Shown: positions 1 to 13,435, counted from the stretch's first letter. The stretch is DNA of 64,000 nucleotides from Episyrphus balteatus (GCF_945859705.1 NC_079134.1:12193545-12257544), one strand, 5' to 3'. Translations and numbers: made by a program. The notes: generated by a model from the letters alone, not told the origin.

Positions 1-1735
1 CCAGTTTATACCAGTTTACATCAACTTTCTGGAATTTATTCACAAATTTGTGTAACGTTATTTGCATGCAATGTGGTTGTTTATACTATTTATTGAACTG
101 GTCCGATCTTTTTTTTAGACCAGTTTATACCAATCACTTGTTCAATAATCTAAGTTATGAGTGTAGTGTATCGCAGTTACTTACTTACTTTGAAGTGTGG
201 TGGATGCAAAGATCAGTTGAATTCCCAAATTTCAAACTTGTTAAGTGTAAGCCGTACCTAGACAAGTTTATACCAATTAATATTGGAATTTATTCAAAAT
301 TTTTTGTAATATTTTAACTGTTTTTTTTTTACATGAAAACTCCTTTTAAAATCAAAGTAGGTTCAATTTCTTGCTTAGGTTTTCTTAGCTGAGACCAGTT
401 TATACCAATTACTTGGTTCATAATTATCAGAAATTTCTGATTCTTATACAATTTCAAGGATTTTTCCAAAGGTGAGCTTCGACTCCAAAAAGCAATAGAC
501 TTCTCCTTTCTTTTTAGACCAGTTTATACCAATTATTAAAATGTAAATGATAATCTTTACCATGTGAATTGCAACAGCTTACTCACTATGAAATGCTTAT
601 AATGCAAAGAATAGTTGCATAATTTCCCAAAACTCAAACCTATTAAATGCAGTGTTTAGTAATTTATACCAATTTATACCATTTTTATGGAATTTATTCA
701 CAAATTTGTACTTCATTTTAGTGTTTGTTTAAACTATTTTAGTACAAACCCGATCTTTGGAATAAGATATATAACCTTTATCTGTTTTTGACCAGTTTAT
801 ACCAATCAGTTAATTTATAATGTAAATAAAAATAAAATAAATAATTTCCCAAAATTCAAAAATATATAAGGGTAATACAATGTTAAGACTAGATTATACC
901 AGTTTATACCATTTTTATGGAATTTATTCACAAATTTTTGTAACATTTTAGTTTAGTATTCACATGAAATGTGGGCATTTATATTATTTATTGAACAAGT
1001 CCTATGCTTTGAATATGATATATTATCTGTTTCTGCTTTAGACCAGTTTAAACCAATCAGTTGATCAATTATCTTAACTATGTACAATGTGTTTTTCAAC
1101 AACCCATTTTCTTTTAAGTGCAGGCAATGCAAGGATCAGTTGATATAATTCCCAAACTTCAAACTAATTCAGTTTATGTAGTTTTTAGACCAGTTTATAC
1201 CAGTTTACATCAACTTTCTGGAATTTATTCACAAATTTGTGTAACGTTATTTGCATGCAATGTGGTTGTTTATACTATTTATTGAACTGGTCCGATCTTT
1301 TTTTTAGACCAGTTTATACCAATCACTTGTTCAATAATCTAAGTTATGAGTGTAGTGTATCGCAGTTACTTACTTACTTTGAAGTGTGGTGGATGCAAAG
1401 ATCAGTTGAATTCCCAAATTTCAAACTTGTTAAGTGTAAGCCGTACCTAGACAAGTTTATACCAATTAATATTGGAATTTATTCAAAATTTTTTGTAATA
1501 TTTTAACTGTTTTTTTTTTACATGAAAACTCCTTTTAAAATCAAAGTAGGTTCAATTTCTTGCTTAGGTTTTCTTAGCTGAGACAAGTTTATACCAATTA
1601 CTTGGTTCATAATTATCAGAAATTTCTGATTCTTATACAATTTCAAGGATTTTTCCAAAGGTGAGCTTCGACTCCAAAAAGCAATAGACTTTTTCTTTCT
1701 TTTTAGACCAGTTTATACCAGTTATTAAAAATGTA
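1..1735. repeat. Higher-order satellite, 1189-bp period, built on GTTTATACCA motifs
   Basis: Bases 1-546 recur almost unchanged at 1190-1735, a period of 1189 bp; the stretch at 48-317 is repeated at 1237-1506 with an identical conceptual translation. Inside each period are diverged subunits of roughly 230-300 bp, each carrying GACCAGTTTATACCA-like motifs and a TGGAATTTATTCACAAATTTG block (near 25, 685, 910 and 1214). This is a higher-order repeat. It enters from the left edge of the window and breaks off near 1735, where the two copies stop agreeing. The 89-residue open frame in each period is repeated only because the DNA is; nothing suggests a protein. Confidence 0.9.
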
Positions 1736-4110
1736 TATAAAATACTTGTAGACTCAAAACTTTGTTTGAAATTGTTTTGATTTTCAACACTTCTACAAAT
1801 ACAAATCGCTATGTTTTAGACCATTTGAATGCAGATTTCTTAAGTTATGTCAACAATGAATCATCAAACACCCTGTTAATAGCTCCACATTGCATAATAT
1901 CGATTATAGACTCACTCTTCAACCGATAAGTCCTATACACACATATTTCCATTCCTCTTGCAATTATACTTCTACACACAATACTCTAGCATAGCAATGA
2001 TCTTGTGCATCACAATCTTGTGCTGTGCCTTGTGTAAATTATCAAACCTCTAAGTATGATTATCGATACGAAAGATACAAAACAAAAACAGACATATCCA
2101 TCACACAGATATCTAGCAATCCTTAAAGCGAAACTCATTAACCGCTGATCTCTTCCGTTCTACATGTCGAACTTCGATGGAAGACGAGATGACGATCATC
2201 GACGCATGGACGACCGACGACGACGTCCATATAAACGCATACCATCATCATCTTTACTATAATTTTGATTTTTTTTTTTTTTCTACTACTTTTACAAGAC
2301 CTTAACCAAGATAGGGTATTATTGCTCTTTCAGTGACTTCTTTGTTACGTCCTTACTCAACTTTTTTTTTCAATTCGTTTTGAGTTTGTGTGTCTTAAGG
2401 AAAACTTTATACTTCCATAATGGAAACTCTTCAAAAGAGAGAGAAAGAGAGAGAATTCTTCAAGTTTAAAATGACCACTTTTGCCATCAGAGAATACCAG
2501 CAGCAGCAGCTGCTGTTGTTGTTTGTTATTGTGCTTCTGTTGTTGTTGTTCACTATGAAATAATAACAACAACAAACAAATTTTTTTTTACGTCTATACT
2601 TTTCTACACACAAAAAACCACCGCAAAACTGCCAAGAGGCTTCAAGTACTTGTAAAAAAGCGTGCGATGAGGACTTTTGTTGAAGAAGTATTGACTTCAA
2701 GACTGATCGGTGACCACGAAGTGACGTGCGCAATGTAAGATTTCAAGAAATTACTGCGTATTCGAAAAGGCATAGGCATAGGTATGCCGTATCTATATAA
2801 TTCTATATGAAAGTTTGCGCTGTCTTTTGTTTCCTCTATACATACTTAGGTCTCTCATTACCTTTCTAGGATCTATAGTTCAAAATTGTGCTTGTTATTT
2901 TTATTCTGAACAAAAATTTAAGATTAAATAAGAAAAATGTAAGAAATCTTCTTTAGAAGCACTATTATCTCAAATAAAAATACAAAACAAAAGAGTTGAC
3001 ATGCAAACCTGGTTTTAAAGTTTCGAGTGAATTTCAATGCTTTTCGTTGTAGTTTTCTTTTAATTTAGGACAAATAAACATTCTTACAGACTTTATACGC
3101 AACTGTGGAACCTCCTTAGTTTCAAGGATCATTAAAATGTTTAGCATCTATATCAAAGCAGTTTGGGAGATCAACCGGAAAAATTATCTCTTTTCTCTTT
3201 CAATATCATCATTTTTTGGCAACTTCAGATAAATATTCAGCACATCAAAAAGTATAACCTTACGCACAAAAACAATAACACCAGAACTATTCACTTTTTA
3301 TGTCTCAAAAACCAGTGGATTTTTTTTTTTTTTTATTCAAATTAATCCCAAGTATGTATTTCTGTCAAAGACAATTTTAGTCATGTTAACCACTAAAATT
3401 TCGAAAATGTTAGAAATTTCTCTTTAATTTGAGAAAATAATTAATTAATAAAAAATAAACATTTTAGGAGATCAAATATAAGTACCTATCTGTTGACCTG
3501 TTTGTATTAAAAGCAATTTTAACTATGGCTTCCATATATCAGTACATGGAAATCCCTCGGAAAAGTACGGTTAACCATAAGTTGGTTTTTTTTTTTTTTA
3601 ATAAACTTTGAAATTTTCGGTACATACACTGTGGTACTTTTTGTTGGGGATTTTGATGACTTTTGAATTATTCAGTCCAAATTTTGTACTTTGAATATTT
3701 CTTTAGGGTGGACAAACGATGATTTTTTGTTTTTATCTATTTAACGATTGCAATTGGTTTTATACGACTATCTTAATAAGACTTCCTATAAAATCTAAAT
3801 TTTTTTTTGAAGGGTGGACAAACATGAACAACAGATAGACTAGTTTGGTTCAAAAAATTTGTGGTCGCAATTTTGGCTTCACTGAGATTTACCTTGACTA
3901 ATTGAAATAAATGTAACACAAACAAATTTTACTTCTATGTATTTTGAAATAAGTTTTTGCGATATAATTTTTTGAACTAAGAAGAGCAGACCAAAAAAGG
4001 GAAAAAAATTTTTTGGAATAAGCATGGAAAATTCAGAAAAGGTGTTGTAAGGATAAATTTTTACACTAAAAAAATTGATTTCTAAGCGGTATGTTATTTG
4101 AAAACAGTTT
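1736..4110. other. AT-rich non-coding stretch
   Basis: No gene or mobile element is recognised. It holds homopolymer T runs and, at about 2495-2577, a low-complexity block of CAG/CTG, GTT and CAA triplets that is partly self-complementary. Open frames here lack codon bias or recognisable motifs. Confidence 0.5.
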
Positions 4111-4549
4111 TTGACGTGATAACGTCTTATAAATCGATGAACAATGGCAGCCACCACAAAAAAGTGACGCCTTTTTCTCCCGTTCCACTCTCGCACTTTC
4201 GCAGTGCGGCAAAAATTTCAATTCAAAATTAAAAATAAACTATTAGAGACACAAAAATCTTCTATAACTAATTTGAAAGATAATAACCTAAAGTTAAATA
4301 CATTTGAAGGATTTTAAAAAAATTCCATCTTTTAATAGGGTAAATAGGGGTAAAACAAAATTTCAACAAATTGGCTATTTTCTAAACGCGACAATTTAAA
4401 GAGTTGAATTTTTTTTAATCAATAGATAAAGTTATTGCAAGACTGACAATGAAAAAATTTCAAAAAATTTCAAAAAATTTCAAAACCAAGCTATTAATGG
4501 TTTTCTAAAATTAAAACATGAGGTAGACCTTTGACAAAGTAGTGATTAT

Positions 4550-6358
4550 TAGAGCTGTAGGAAACCGTATGTATTCGTTACTTAAATGCGGGTATTCACT
4601 TCAGTAACGAGTAACGAAACGTTACTGCCCAAATAATTTCGTTACTCGTATGTTTCGTTACTGGTACTGAACAAGTAACGAAACGTGCGAAACATACGAA
4701 AAATACGGAACATACGAGTAACGACGATACTCCAATTCCAATACCAATTTGGATTGGATATACGAAATGCGAAACGAAAACAAAATGGTACACTGCATTT
4801 GTCGTGTGCGCATTATTTCGCATCTCGTATCGGTTCGGTATCATCATTTATGTATTTTACGATTTTGTTGTTCTGTTTTTGTGTATGTATATCAAAAGGG
4901 GTAAATAAGAATTCAGTTTCTTTCTCTTTCGTACCTGTTTTTTATGGACATGTGGGAGTGAGATATGTGAAAGTGTGTTTGAGTGTAGTGTAGATACATT
5001 CCAACTAGAATACCAATTTGGATAGGTATACGAAATGTGAAACAAAAACAAAATGGTACACTGCATCTGTTGGGGCATAGCCGTACTTGTATTCTGTTTT
5101 CTCCTTTTGTAATTAATAAAAAGAATTTTTCTTTTCCTTTGTTTGATTTGTTTAATTTATTTTATTCTTTAGTTTGATTCAAACAAATAATTACAATTTT
5201 GGTTTTATTCGTGGTTTTAAGTTTTTGTTTTTTTTTCTTTTGATTTCAAGTAGGTACTACTTTCTTGCTTGTGTGTGGTGAGGTGGTGTCTGACATGAGT
5301 GACGACAACTTTGAATGAGAATATGGAATGAATTTGACTGAATGAAATGATTGAATGGTTTTTTATTTTAGGTTGGCTGCAATGACAATTTTTAAGTTTG
5401 GACCGGGAGGAAACGAAACATTGGCGTGTTCGGGAATGAGGATAATTTGCGTTCCGCAATTTTCCCTAAAACTGAGTACGCTTTTTACGTATTCGTTTGC
5501 GGTTCCCTTCGGTAGAACATTCTGAATTGAACAGCATTTATCGCATCTCGTATCGGTTCGATATCGGTATCATCACTTCATCACCACGACGCAACCAATC
5601 TGTTTATGGCCTTTGTGTTAATAGTTGATATTTAGCTTAAGAATGTACAAAAGTTTTTTGGTTTTTCAAAAAATTAGTTTATTTTCGGTGCAAAATTTTC
5701 AACACAAAAAAAAAGCAGAGAAAACGAGGTTTGAAAATCACTCTCAATAGAAAAAATAAATGAAAAATTGTTCGACATGGTTGTATTGAAGTGTTAATAT
5801 TTCGAGATCTGCGCGTTGCACTTTTGAAATAAAGGTCTCTAAGGAATTGTGATAAGATTACTGAAAGAATATAAACAAAAAATTACCCAAGTTTTGTCTA
5901 AAAATTTGGAAAAAAATCAAAAAAGTTTCCACGTTTGATTAAAAACAAAAACGAAAAAAATTCAATATAGCTACCTTTAAACTCTTATTACATGAGAATG
6001 CCGCAACTAATTTTAATGTTTATGACCTTAAAATGTAGCTTAGATTATAGAAATTGTTTTTGGTTTTTTTCAAAAAAAAAAAAAAATTAACACCCTTATA
6101 CCAATGTACGAAACATACTTAAAATACCAAACATACCAAACGCATCAAAGACATGAAATATACGAAATGTACGAAACACACGAAGCATGTGAAAGTAACG
6201 AAAGTAACGAAACATGCGAAACACCCGAAACATACGAAATATGCGAAAAATGCGAAACATACGAAAGTAACGAGTAACGATATTATTGATGCGGGTACTA
6301 GTATCAAAAGTAACGTATACATGCGGGTACTCATTTTGTCGTTACTTTTACAGCCCTA
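4550..6358. mobile_element. Non-autonomous hAT-like element with 8-bp target duplication
   Basis: The 8-bp sequence GTGATTAT occurs at 4542-4549 and again at 6359-6366, immediately flanking the element. Ends are TAGAGCTGTA on the left and, inverted, TAGGGCTGTA on the right. An 8-bp duplication with TAGRG-type ends is characteristic of the hAT superfamily. The interior is packed with CGAAA, GTAACGAAA and CATACGAAA motifs in both orientations near both ends. A block of about 270 bp containing AATACCAATTTGGAT is tandemly duplicated (from about 4725 and from about 4997). No transposase frame remains, so it is a non-autonomous derivative about 1.3 kb long before the LTR landed in it. Confidence 0.8.
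5068..5533 (-). mobile_element. Solo BEL/Pao LTR, antisense, nested in the hAT element
   Basis: On the minus strand this 466-bp segment matches the 493-bp LTR of the full element at 52695 along its whole length, from TGTTCAATTCAGAA to the terminal CCCCAACA, with scattered substitutions. It is flanked by GCATC (5063-5067) and GCATT (5534-5538), a near-perfect 5-bp target duplication. The interrupted sequence reads continuously as the second copy of the hAT tandem block. No internal region adjoins it, so it arose by LTR-LTR recombination. The 27-bp length difference is accounted for by a short tandem duplication present only in the younger LTR. Confidence 0.85.
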
Positions 6359-7540
6359 GTGATTATAGGTAGGGGAATTTTTTTTTTTTTTTGACAAGTG
6401 AGTTCTTATTTTTTTAAATTTTTTGTAGCATTCAAAAAATCTCAAGCTTATAGAACATGTAGTCTATGACTGTGCGCATACATGTGCAAAAAATTGGTAT
6501 TTCAAAATGGTTTTTGACTGAATAACGGAAAAAAACAAGTTTTTTTGTCCCAAGTTTTTTGACCTTTTTCAACCGTTTTTTATTTGTATCTTTTTTTCTT
6601 CAACAGATAAATTAATAAAATTGATATTGTAGATATATAATAGACAGAACTATATAATAAAGTTTTATTATTCAACAGGTTCTATCTTTTGATCTAAAGC
6701 AAATACAAATTTGATTTAACTTTATTGAGTATCCTGATGATGTTACCTTTCATTTGGTATATCACACATAACTGTACATTCACTACAAGCTACACAATGT
6801 TAAATTAAAAGAACTTGCGAAATACCTCAAGACACCTGTGGAGATCTGTTGATCATGAACAGCCACCAGTGTGGGAAGTACCGGTAATCTCAGTTTGGAA
6901 TTTCGACATGGTTGGCTTTAAAAAATTTTAACTTTTTTTCTAGGCGTGTCACAGAAATAGGATTTAACCGTCATATGAAAGGTGAAATTATAAGCTTTTA
7001 CATGAGATAAATTTTTTTATAGGTTGTCTAAAAAAAATTGATTCAATAGCGTGAGAACATAAAATTATATGTTTTTTTTGCTTTTTTTGATGAAAATTGA
7101 TCGAGTTCAAAAAATTCTAGCTCTTTTTGTAGATGCCTAATAGACATGATCGATATATATATATATTGAGCTGAAGCAATAAGCTTTCAGGTGGTATAAA
7201 ATTTATTATAGGTTTTTATATCAAAAAAATTAATTTTTGGGTGATGGAAATGATTTTTTCACTTTTTTCATAAGAAATGATTGTTTTTAATAAATTATTT
7301 TAATACTATCCGCGCATTGTAAAAATTGTTTTATTATTTAGAAGAAATATTTGGCTTTTTAATGGTATAATTTTTTTTGTGTAAGCTTTTAAAATACAAA
7401 AATTAATATAATGAGAAAATAAAAATGGTAATTTTGTTTAGCTTTTTCTTGTAAATTATGATTGTTTGAAATAAATAAACGCTTCAATTGACTCATTTTA
7501 AAAGCACACAACCTGTTTTCTTACGACGTTATCACGTAAA

Positions 7541-9375
7541 ATCATCGTCCGTAAACCGGCAGTTTTTATTAGAACCATTTTTTTAATAATATTGGAATGA
7601 GTTGACTTTCAAAAAAAAAATCCCCTCTGACCGGACAAGTTGTGTTAAATAGTAAAAAATTATTCCATTTCGAAATTTTTTCTAATTCTAGAGGGCTGAA
7701 ATCCTCAAGTACTTAAAGCGGTTGGTCTGACATTACTATTTGAAAAATAAAATTAAGGTTTGTCGAATTTTTTAGTTATATCAAATACAACAAAACAGAA
7801 AAATAGTCAATGGCTTGCCTTGTTATACCAAAAAGATCGAAAAAAAAAATATTCACTCCACACTAATGTACATACACAAAACGAACAAAAACAGCGATTC
7901 AGGATATATTATATTAAATTATTTATTTCTGCACTTTCGACTTCATGGGTAATTTTTATTTGTATTCAGTACAGATCATGGGATTGAAAATACACGGTCA
8001 CTGTGGTGTATGCGCAACATTTTTTTTTTTTAAAGAAACGAATTAAACGAGTTTTAATAGATTTTTAATCATGAAACATTTTGTTTTGTTTTATTTTGCC
8101 ATTCAGATTCACTTTGTACACTTAGGTACACTTTGCAAAAAAAGTTTCTTTCACAAAATAAAAGCGTTTGTATTAAAAAGAATTGTCAACATATTTCGTC
8201 AGATTTTAATAGAGGACATTTCTGTCTTATAAAATTTCATATCCACTCAAATAAAGCTTAGTTTCCATGTACACGTCTGAACTTCCTTTCATTACCCAGT
8301 ACATTCACGTACCTATTTGTGTACAGCTTGTCCCTCTCTATACAGCTCATCCGCACACTTCTTTATCCTCGTTGTTTTTCCATGGAAACCCAACCCCAGA
8401 GCTATACCGAGAGTCTTCCAGCACCATCATCATCATCGTACACATGATACCACATGGTTACACTTACCTCTTACCATATAAACGAATGCTCAAGACCGCA
8501 CCACCATTCCCAACCAGATGGGTTCTGCTGTGTTGTCTTTCTTTGCTTTATACCTTTTGCACACACTAAATGCCATGCATGCAAAAACAAAAAAAAAAAA
8601 AAAGATTATACATCTCCAGTTTTTTGCCCTCCCATCGGCAATCCATCCATCATATTACCCATAGCCCATTCAAGGATGATGTGGATGTCCCCTTTTCAGA
8701 CGCTTCATGCTACTCGTTCAGGTGTTTAGTCGTCCCCGATAGTCTTTGTCGTTGTTTTGGTTGTAAGTTTTATAGTCATAAGGCAACAGCAGCGTGAACA
8801 AATTGTCCTTCTTTTATTCATCTCCTTGTTGTCCATTGGAGAGTGATGTGTCACATTGTTTGGTGATCGGCTTTAGTCAAGTTTTGTGCATCTTGTCCAT
8901 CAGTTAACAACAAAGTGTCTAAATTGACAAGCTCTTCTTCTCTGTGTAAGAAGCCTCCATCCATCCGCGTGGTTAGAATCAGTGGAGACATCAGCTCATC
9001 ATAACACGCGTTGTCGTGCGCGTACTTTTGATTTCCGAGTAATTTGTCCAAATTTGGAACTTTTGTGTTCGGTCACAGTCGGTGGTCATAATTAAGAGAT
9101 ATATACACTCTCCCTCTTTTTTGTGTGTTTTTTTGTTGTGCGGTTTTTGCGTGTGCGCATATTCTTTTTTTTTTTATTCGGGTGTGGAACACCGCCCCCG
9201 CGGAATATTTATTTTTCGGTACCTCTTTTTTTGTAACTTTGCTGTTTGTCAAGATTACAAGCAATTTTTTATTTTGTTTTGTTGAAAATTTTGAACATTT
9301 ATCAGCGTCTTTATCAATTCGTGTTTTTGTGAATTTATTTTTGGACTAATAGACTTTTTCTTTTGTTTGATAAAA
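7541..9375. other. Region upstream of the first coding exon
   Basis: About 1.8 kb with no independent gene recognised. From about 8270 base composition becomes more balanced than in the flanks, as expected of a promoter and 5' UTR for the ATG at 9376. No TATA box or initiator could be assigned. A TCACTGTGGTGTATGCGCAA motif at about 7998 recurs elsewhere in the window. Confidence 0.3.
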
Positions 9376-9446
9376 ATGTCTTCGGTTGTAGCTAACGACT
9401 CAAGGACTATCACAACAGTTGCGCCCACTGGTGTCAACCGTATTAG
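9376..9446 (+). CDS. First coding exon (23 codons plus 2 nt) of an unrecognised gene
   Basis: ATG at 9376 sits in an AAAA-ATG-T context. It opens a frame beginning MSSVVANDSRTITTVAPTG and reaching the donor AG|GTGAGT at 9446/9447 in phase 2. The downstream exon at 13436 supplies the missing base and continues in frame, making this a real exon candidate rather than a chance frame. The joined N-terminus is polar, Ser/Thr-rich, with no signal peptide or membrane segment, and resembles a disordered leader of a cytoplasmic or nuclear protein. I do not recognise the family. Upstream in-frame sequence is AT-rich and non-coding in style, which favours 9376 as the start. Confidence 0.6.
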
Positions 9447-12400
9447 GTGAGTGCTAAAATGTCATTTTAATGTGTTGTTTCTATAGCGACTGAATTATTT
9501 AAATCTTTTATACCTTTTTTGGTAAAAATGAAGGCGGTGTGAGTTGATAATGATAATGCTAAATTATTATAAATAACGAGAATTAGCAGTTTGTTTAAAT
9601 AATTCTTTTTTTTATGTTGGTTTTAGTTAAGTTTTTTTTTTGTGGAAACAATAGAAGATTTAAGTTATTCGATTAGTGGCTATTGTCTCGACTTCCATTT
9701 TCACTTAAAAGCTTTGGACACAATTTAAATGGTTTTAATTACTGACAAATTGGATGCATTGTAAATAAAATGGAGACAAATAAGCTACGTTTGATATAGT
9801 GCTATTGTTGTCCTTCAACATTAATATGCCAAATTTACTTTTCTAGCGCAATGTTATAGAGTCAATTATTAACAAAACAAGAAAAGTTTAAAATATAATT
9901 TAAATTTTTGTTGCAATGGCCATTTCTGTGTGAAAATTTAGGATATTTATTGGGCCATAACCATCATAAATAACTCAGCAAAAAATCAGAACTCTCGGAT
10001 CTAAACATACGAGAAAAGATTTCTGGACTACAAAAATCTAAAAAAAATTCCATTTCGGAAAGTCACTATTTTTAAGGTTTAAGTGCAAGTTCAAAAAATT
10101 TAAAAAAAAATATTTGGCTTTTTTTTAAACATTCGACATATGAACTCAAGTTGCTTTTTAACGACAAATCCAAAAATACCAAGACCAAGAGACAACTTTT
10201 ATTGGTATTCACAATTATAGAATTTTGATACCCAATACGCCAGTAAGCTCTCTTCATTAAATTCACCTTACCGTTCTTTAACGTTTAGATTTTTATGAAA
10301 CATTAAAGCTTTTTTTCACATGAACAAATTGCAGAATGTTATTTTATAACCCATGATGTTTTCCATAAGCTTAAGATGTGTTTTTTCGTAGCTGCCAACA
10401 TTTAGAAGATATTAGGTTTCAGAGAGGGCTATAAAAAATATTCGCTTTTTTGTCTTTTGTGTTCAAACGGTTAACCTGTAAATGTCAAAAGTCCCCAAAA
10501 ATCCCATGTGTGCATAATTTAATGTCGAAAATGTAGGTTTTTCACATATAACTTTGAAACGGGAGAGGCTATCAAAAACAAGTATATGTACATTTAGGTT
10601 TAATAATTTCCTAAAAAAAAAAAAACAATGTTTTGACATTTTTTTCTACGAACGATCTTTTAGAAGATATCGCGATTTTAAAATGTTTCAAGTGTCGAAA
10701 TTACTTTTTTGCATATTACACTCAAACGGTGATTAATATCGAAGAGTTGTCTTTGAAAAAATGGTACATAATGTGATCTTGCATATAAAAACTTTTTTTT
10801 TTAATAAAACAGTCGTTCAAAAAATAAAAATGTTTTTTATTTGGTCCAAACATTTCTCTAGAAAGGAAATTGAAATTTTATGAATTGGAACAATATTAAC
10901 AGTACTTGCCATATGGCCACAATGAAAAAGGTTGTTTTTCTCAAAACGGCTCTAGGGATTTTGATTTGATTTAGCTTGGTAAAAAAAGTCATTTTTTCAG
11001 ACTTTTTCAAAAATCGCTTTTTACACGTTTAATGCCAAAAATTCAAAAAACATACATTTTTATTCACAAATAAGCATAGCATGTATATTTAAAATGCAAA
11101 TTCAATTCATAGTTATATAAAAAATTAGTTTTGTATTCATTCTTCAAGTCACATCGATATTCAAAAAACGTGTTCCCGATTAAAGAAAAAGTACTGTAGT
11201 AAATAAATAAAAAACTAGTTAATTATATAAATTTGTATTGAATATAAATTTTAAATATACATACTACACTTATTTGTGATTAAAAATGTATGTTTTTTAA
11301 TTTTTTGACATTAAACGGGTAAAAAGCGATTTTTGAAAAGGTCTGAAAAAATGACTTTTTTTACCAAGCTAAATCTCTAAAATTATAACAATTAAAAATC
11401 TGAAAAATTTTCACATGATAGCTACACTTATTAAATTTGAGGCTGTAAAGTTTTAAAACTTTTGAACGAATGGTTTGGCTGGAATTTAAAATTGATCGAA
11501 CAAGGTCCAAGAAACCCCATGTTATTCCCATAAGAAACTTCAACCGCTTGGCGGCACGGGTTAGAATTAAGTTAGAGACTTGAAACTTGGAAAATATTTT
11601 TTTTAGTTTATTTCCAACCATATAAGATCCTAGGAGCATAGAAAATCTTATTATTTTAAAATAATGAACAACCTATTGTGCACCTTGCAATTCACATCAT
11701 GAAAAGCCACATTTTCTATTTACGAAAAAATAGCATAGATTCCGCAGTTTTGGTCAAATTCAATAAAAAAATACGCCAATTTGTGCCTAAATGTATATTC
11801 TTTCAGGATATAACCTTACTTTATTTTTTTGTTTGTTTTATTTTGCAAAAAAAATTGGGTAAAGTTGAAAAAATTGGGGAAAAAATCACTTTTTCAAGAT
11901 TTGTGGGATAAAAACCTTCACTTAATTTGTTTAAACAATAGACTTATATACATCATTCAAAAGGTCTGGAAATCCTCTTTCCAAAAACATATAACATATT
12001 GATAGTTGTTAGAAAACTGACTGAAATATTGATAGATTACATCGTAAGGTCTGTAAAAATGGTTTTTTGTAAATAAAAAAAAAATGGAGGTTTCCAAAAA
12101 TATAACAAAAATATTTTTATGCATTATTCGACCATACGAACAGCCTACACTATGTTATTTCTCGGGTGTATTTTTTTTTTATTTTGTAGCACAGTGTAAT
12201 TATAAGTACTATAATTCGTTCTTGAAGAATTACCCAGAAAAATCAAAAGTTCGTCAGATATATGAAAAAATGTCATTTTGCCCCAACCTTGCGACACAAA
12301 CCCGCACTTTAACCAACTATAAAATTTTATTTAACCAACTCACGGAATTGTTTTGAATATCATTTTTAAGATAATTTTATTGTTAATATAAGTCTTACCT

Positions 12401-13435
12401 TTGTTATTTTTTGCTTAAATGAATAACGATGGAGCTGTTCAATAAAAACGATACCAATCTCTTTTCCAAGATGGCGGCTGTTCCCAACCTCCAATCATCC
12501 CAACAAATTGACTTTTATGATAAGGACAACCCCCCGAACACATTCCATGAAAAAAATTTTGTCCCGCGAAAAAATGCGATTTCATGCCCATATTTTGACT
12601 AATTTCCCTGAGCTAATAAGGGATATTAGGAACAGATTTCAGCGAAAAAATTCGTACTAAAATTTATAAAAAAAATATTTTTTAATTTTTTCAATATTTT
12701 TTTGGAAAATCAGTTTTTTTTTAAAAGGATGAATGAATTTCATTGAAACTTTTTTTTTTTTTTTTGTCAGTTAATATTTTCTTCTTAATGGCAAAGCTAG
12801 TATTTTTTATCTTTTGAAAATTGTGTACCTAATAAAAAAAATATCTAAAAAACAGCTTGAATGTTTTCAAAAACCATTAGGTAAATTAGATGTTTTTGTA
12901 ACTTTAAACCAAATTTTATATTTTTTTAAGTTTTTATTTTTAAATTTCTTAAAAAATCTTTTATGATATTTATTAGTCCAAGAAACTTTTAACATATCTT
13001 CAACCATCTCGTTTTTAGTCTTAGAATAAAAACAATAAGACTATCGTATATTAAGATTGATAGAAGTGGTAAATAGCGCAAAATTTTGGATACAGTTTGA
13101 GGGATTAAATAAAAAAAGTGCAAACTTTAAGGTTTAAGGTAGTTTTTTTTGTTTTATTAATACAAAAATAAGATACAGGGCTCTAACAGCAAAAGTAAGG
13201 AGTTGTGCGTTAATTAGCACGAGTGTTTTTTATTTTATAACACTCAAAAAATAATTGTTCAATCAAATTTCTACTACATTTCATGCATCTATTAAGTTTT
13301 TATTAAAGAGTTTAATGAATTTTAGTTAATTACAACTTACAAATACGATTTAGGGAATACACCATTTACCAGTTGTTTTTCTTACAACTCTTGTCTTATA
13401 ATGCACTCTCTTACCATTTTTGTTCAATTTTTCAG
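9447..13435 (+). other. Intron 1 of the unrecognised gene (3989 bp)
   Basis: Bordered by GTGAGT at 9447 and a pyrimidine-rich acceptor ending TTTTTCAG at 13435. Apart from the inverted-repeat element at 10970-11372, it holds only AT-rich sequence with T runs and no further exon I can support. Confidence 0.5.
10970..11372. mobile_element. Hairpin (inverted-repeat) element, about 400 bp, in intron 1
   Basis: Two arms of about 160 bp (10970 to about 11135 and about 11215-11372) are reverse complements with few differences. Both run from TTAGCTTGGTAAAAAAAGTC through AAAAATCGCTTTTTAC to a TTTTTATTCACAAATAAG-like stretch, separated by a short spacer. This is the architecture of a foldback-type MITE. 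No clear target duplication was found. Confidence 0.75.

Larger units (their letters stand above)
4111..7540. mobile_element. Composite older repeat hosting a nested hAT element
   Basis: The left part (4111-4541) and the part right of the hAT insertion (6367 to about 6540) align in order with a second, uninterrupted copy at about 16537-17095. Shared landmarks are the start GACGTGATAACGTCTTATAA, a GGGTAAATaGGGGTAAAA block, and CATTCAAAAAATCTCAA followed by ACATGTGCAAAAAATT. Near 7525-7537 the reverse complement of the start motif (GACGTTATCACGT) appears, which would make this an element with terminal inverted repeats about 3.4 kb apart including insertions. The motif is itself nearly palindromic, so the right border is less certain than the repeat relationship. 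No transposase is seen. Confidence 0.5.

Noticed and set aside
48..317. 89-codon open frame, duplicated at 1237-1506
   Set aside because: Identity of the two copies reflects the 1189-bp satellite period; no coding motif or splice context.
6119..6359. Overlapping open frames rich in Lys/His or Phe/Cys/Val repeats
   Set aside because: Artefacts of the CGAAA-type sub-terminal repeats of the hAT element read in two frames.
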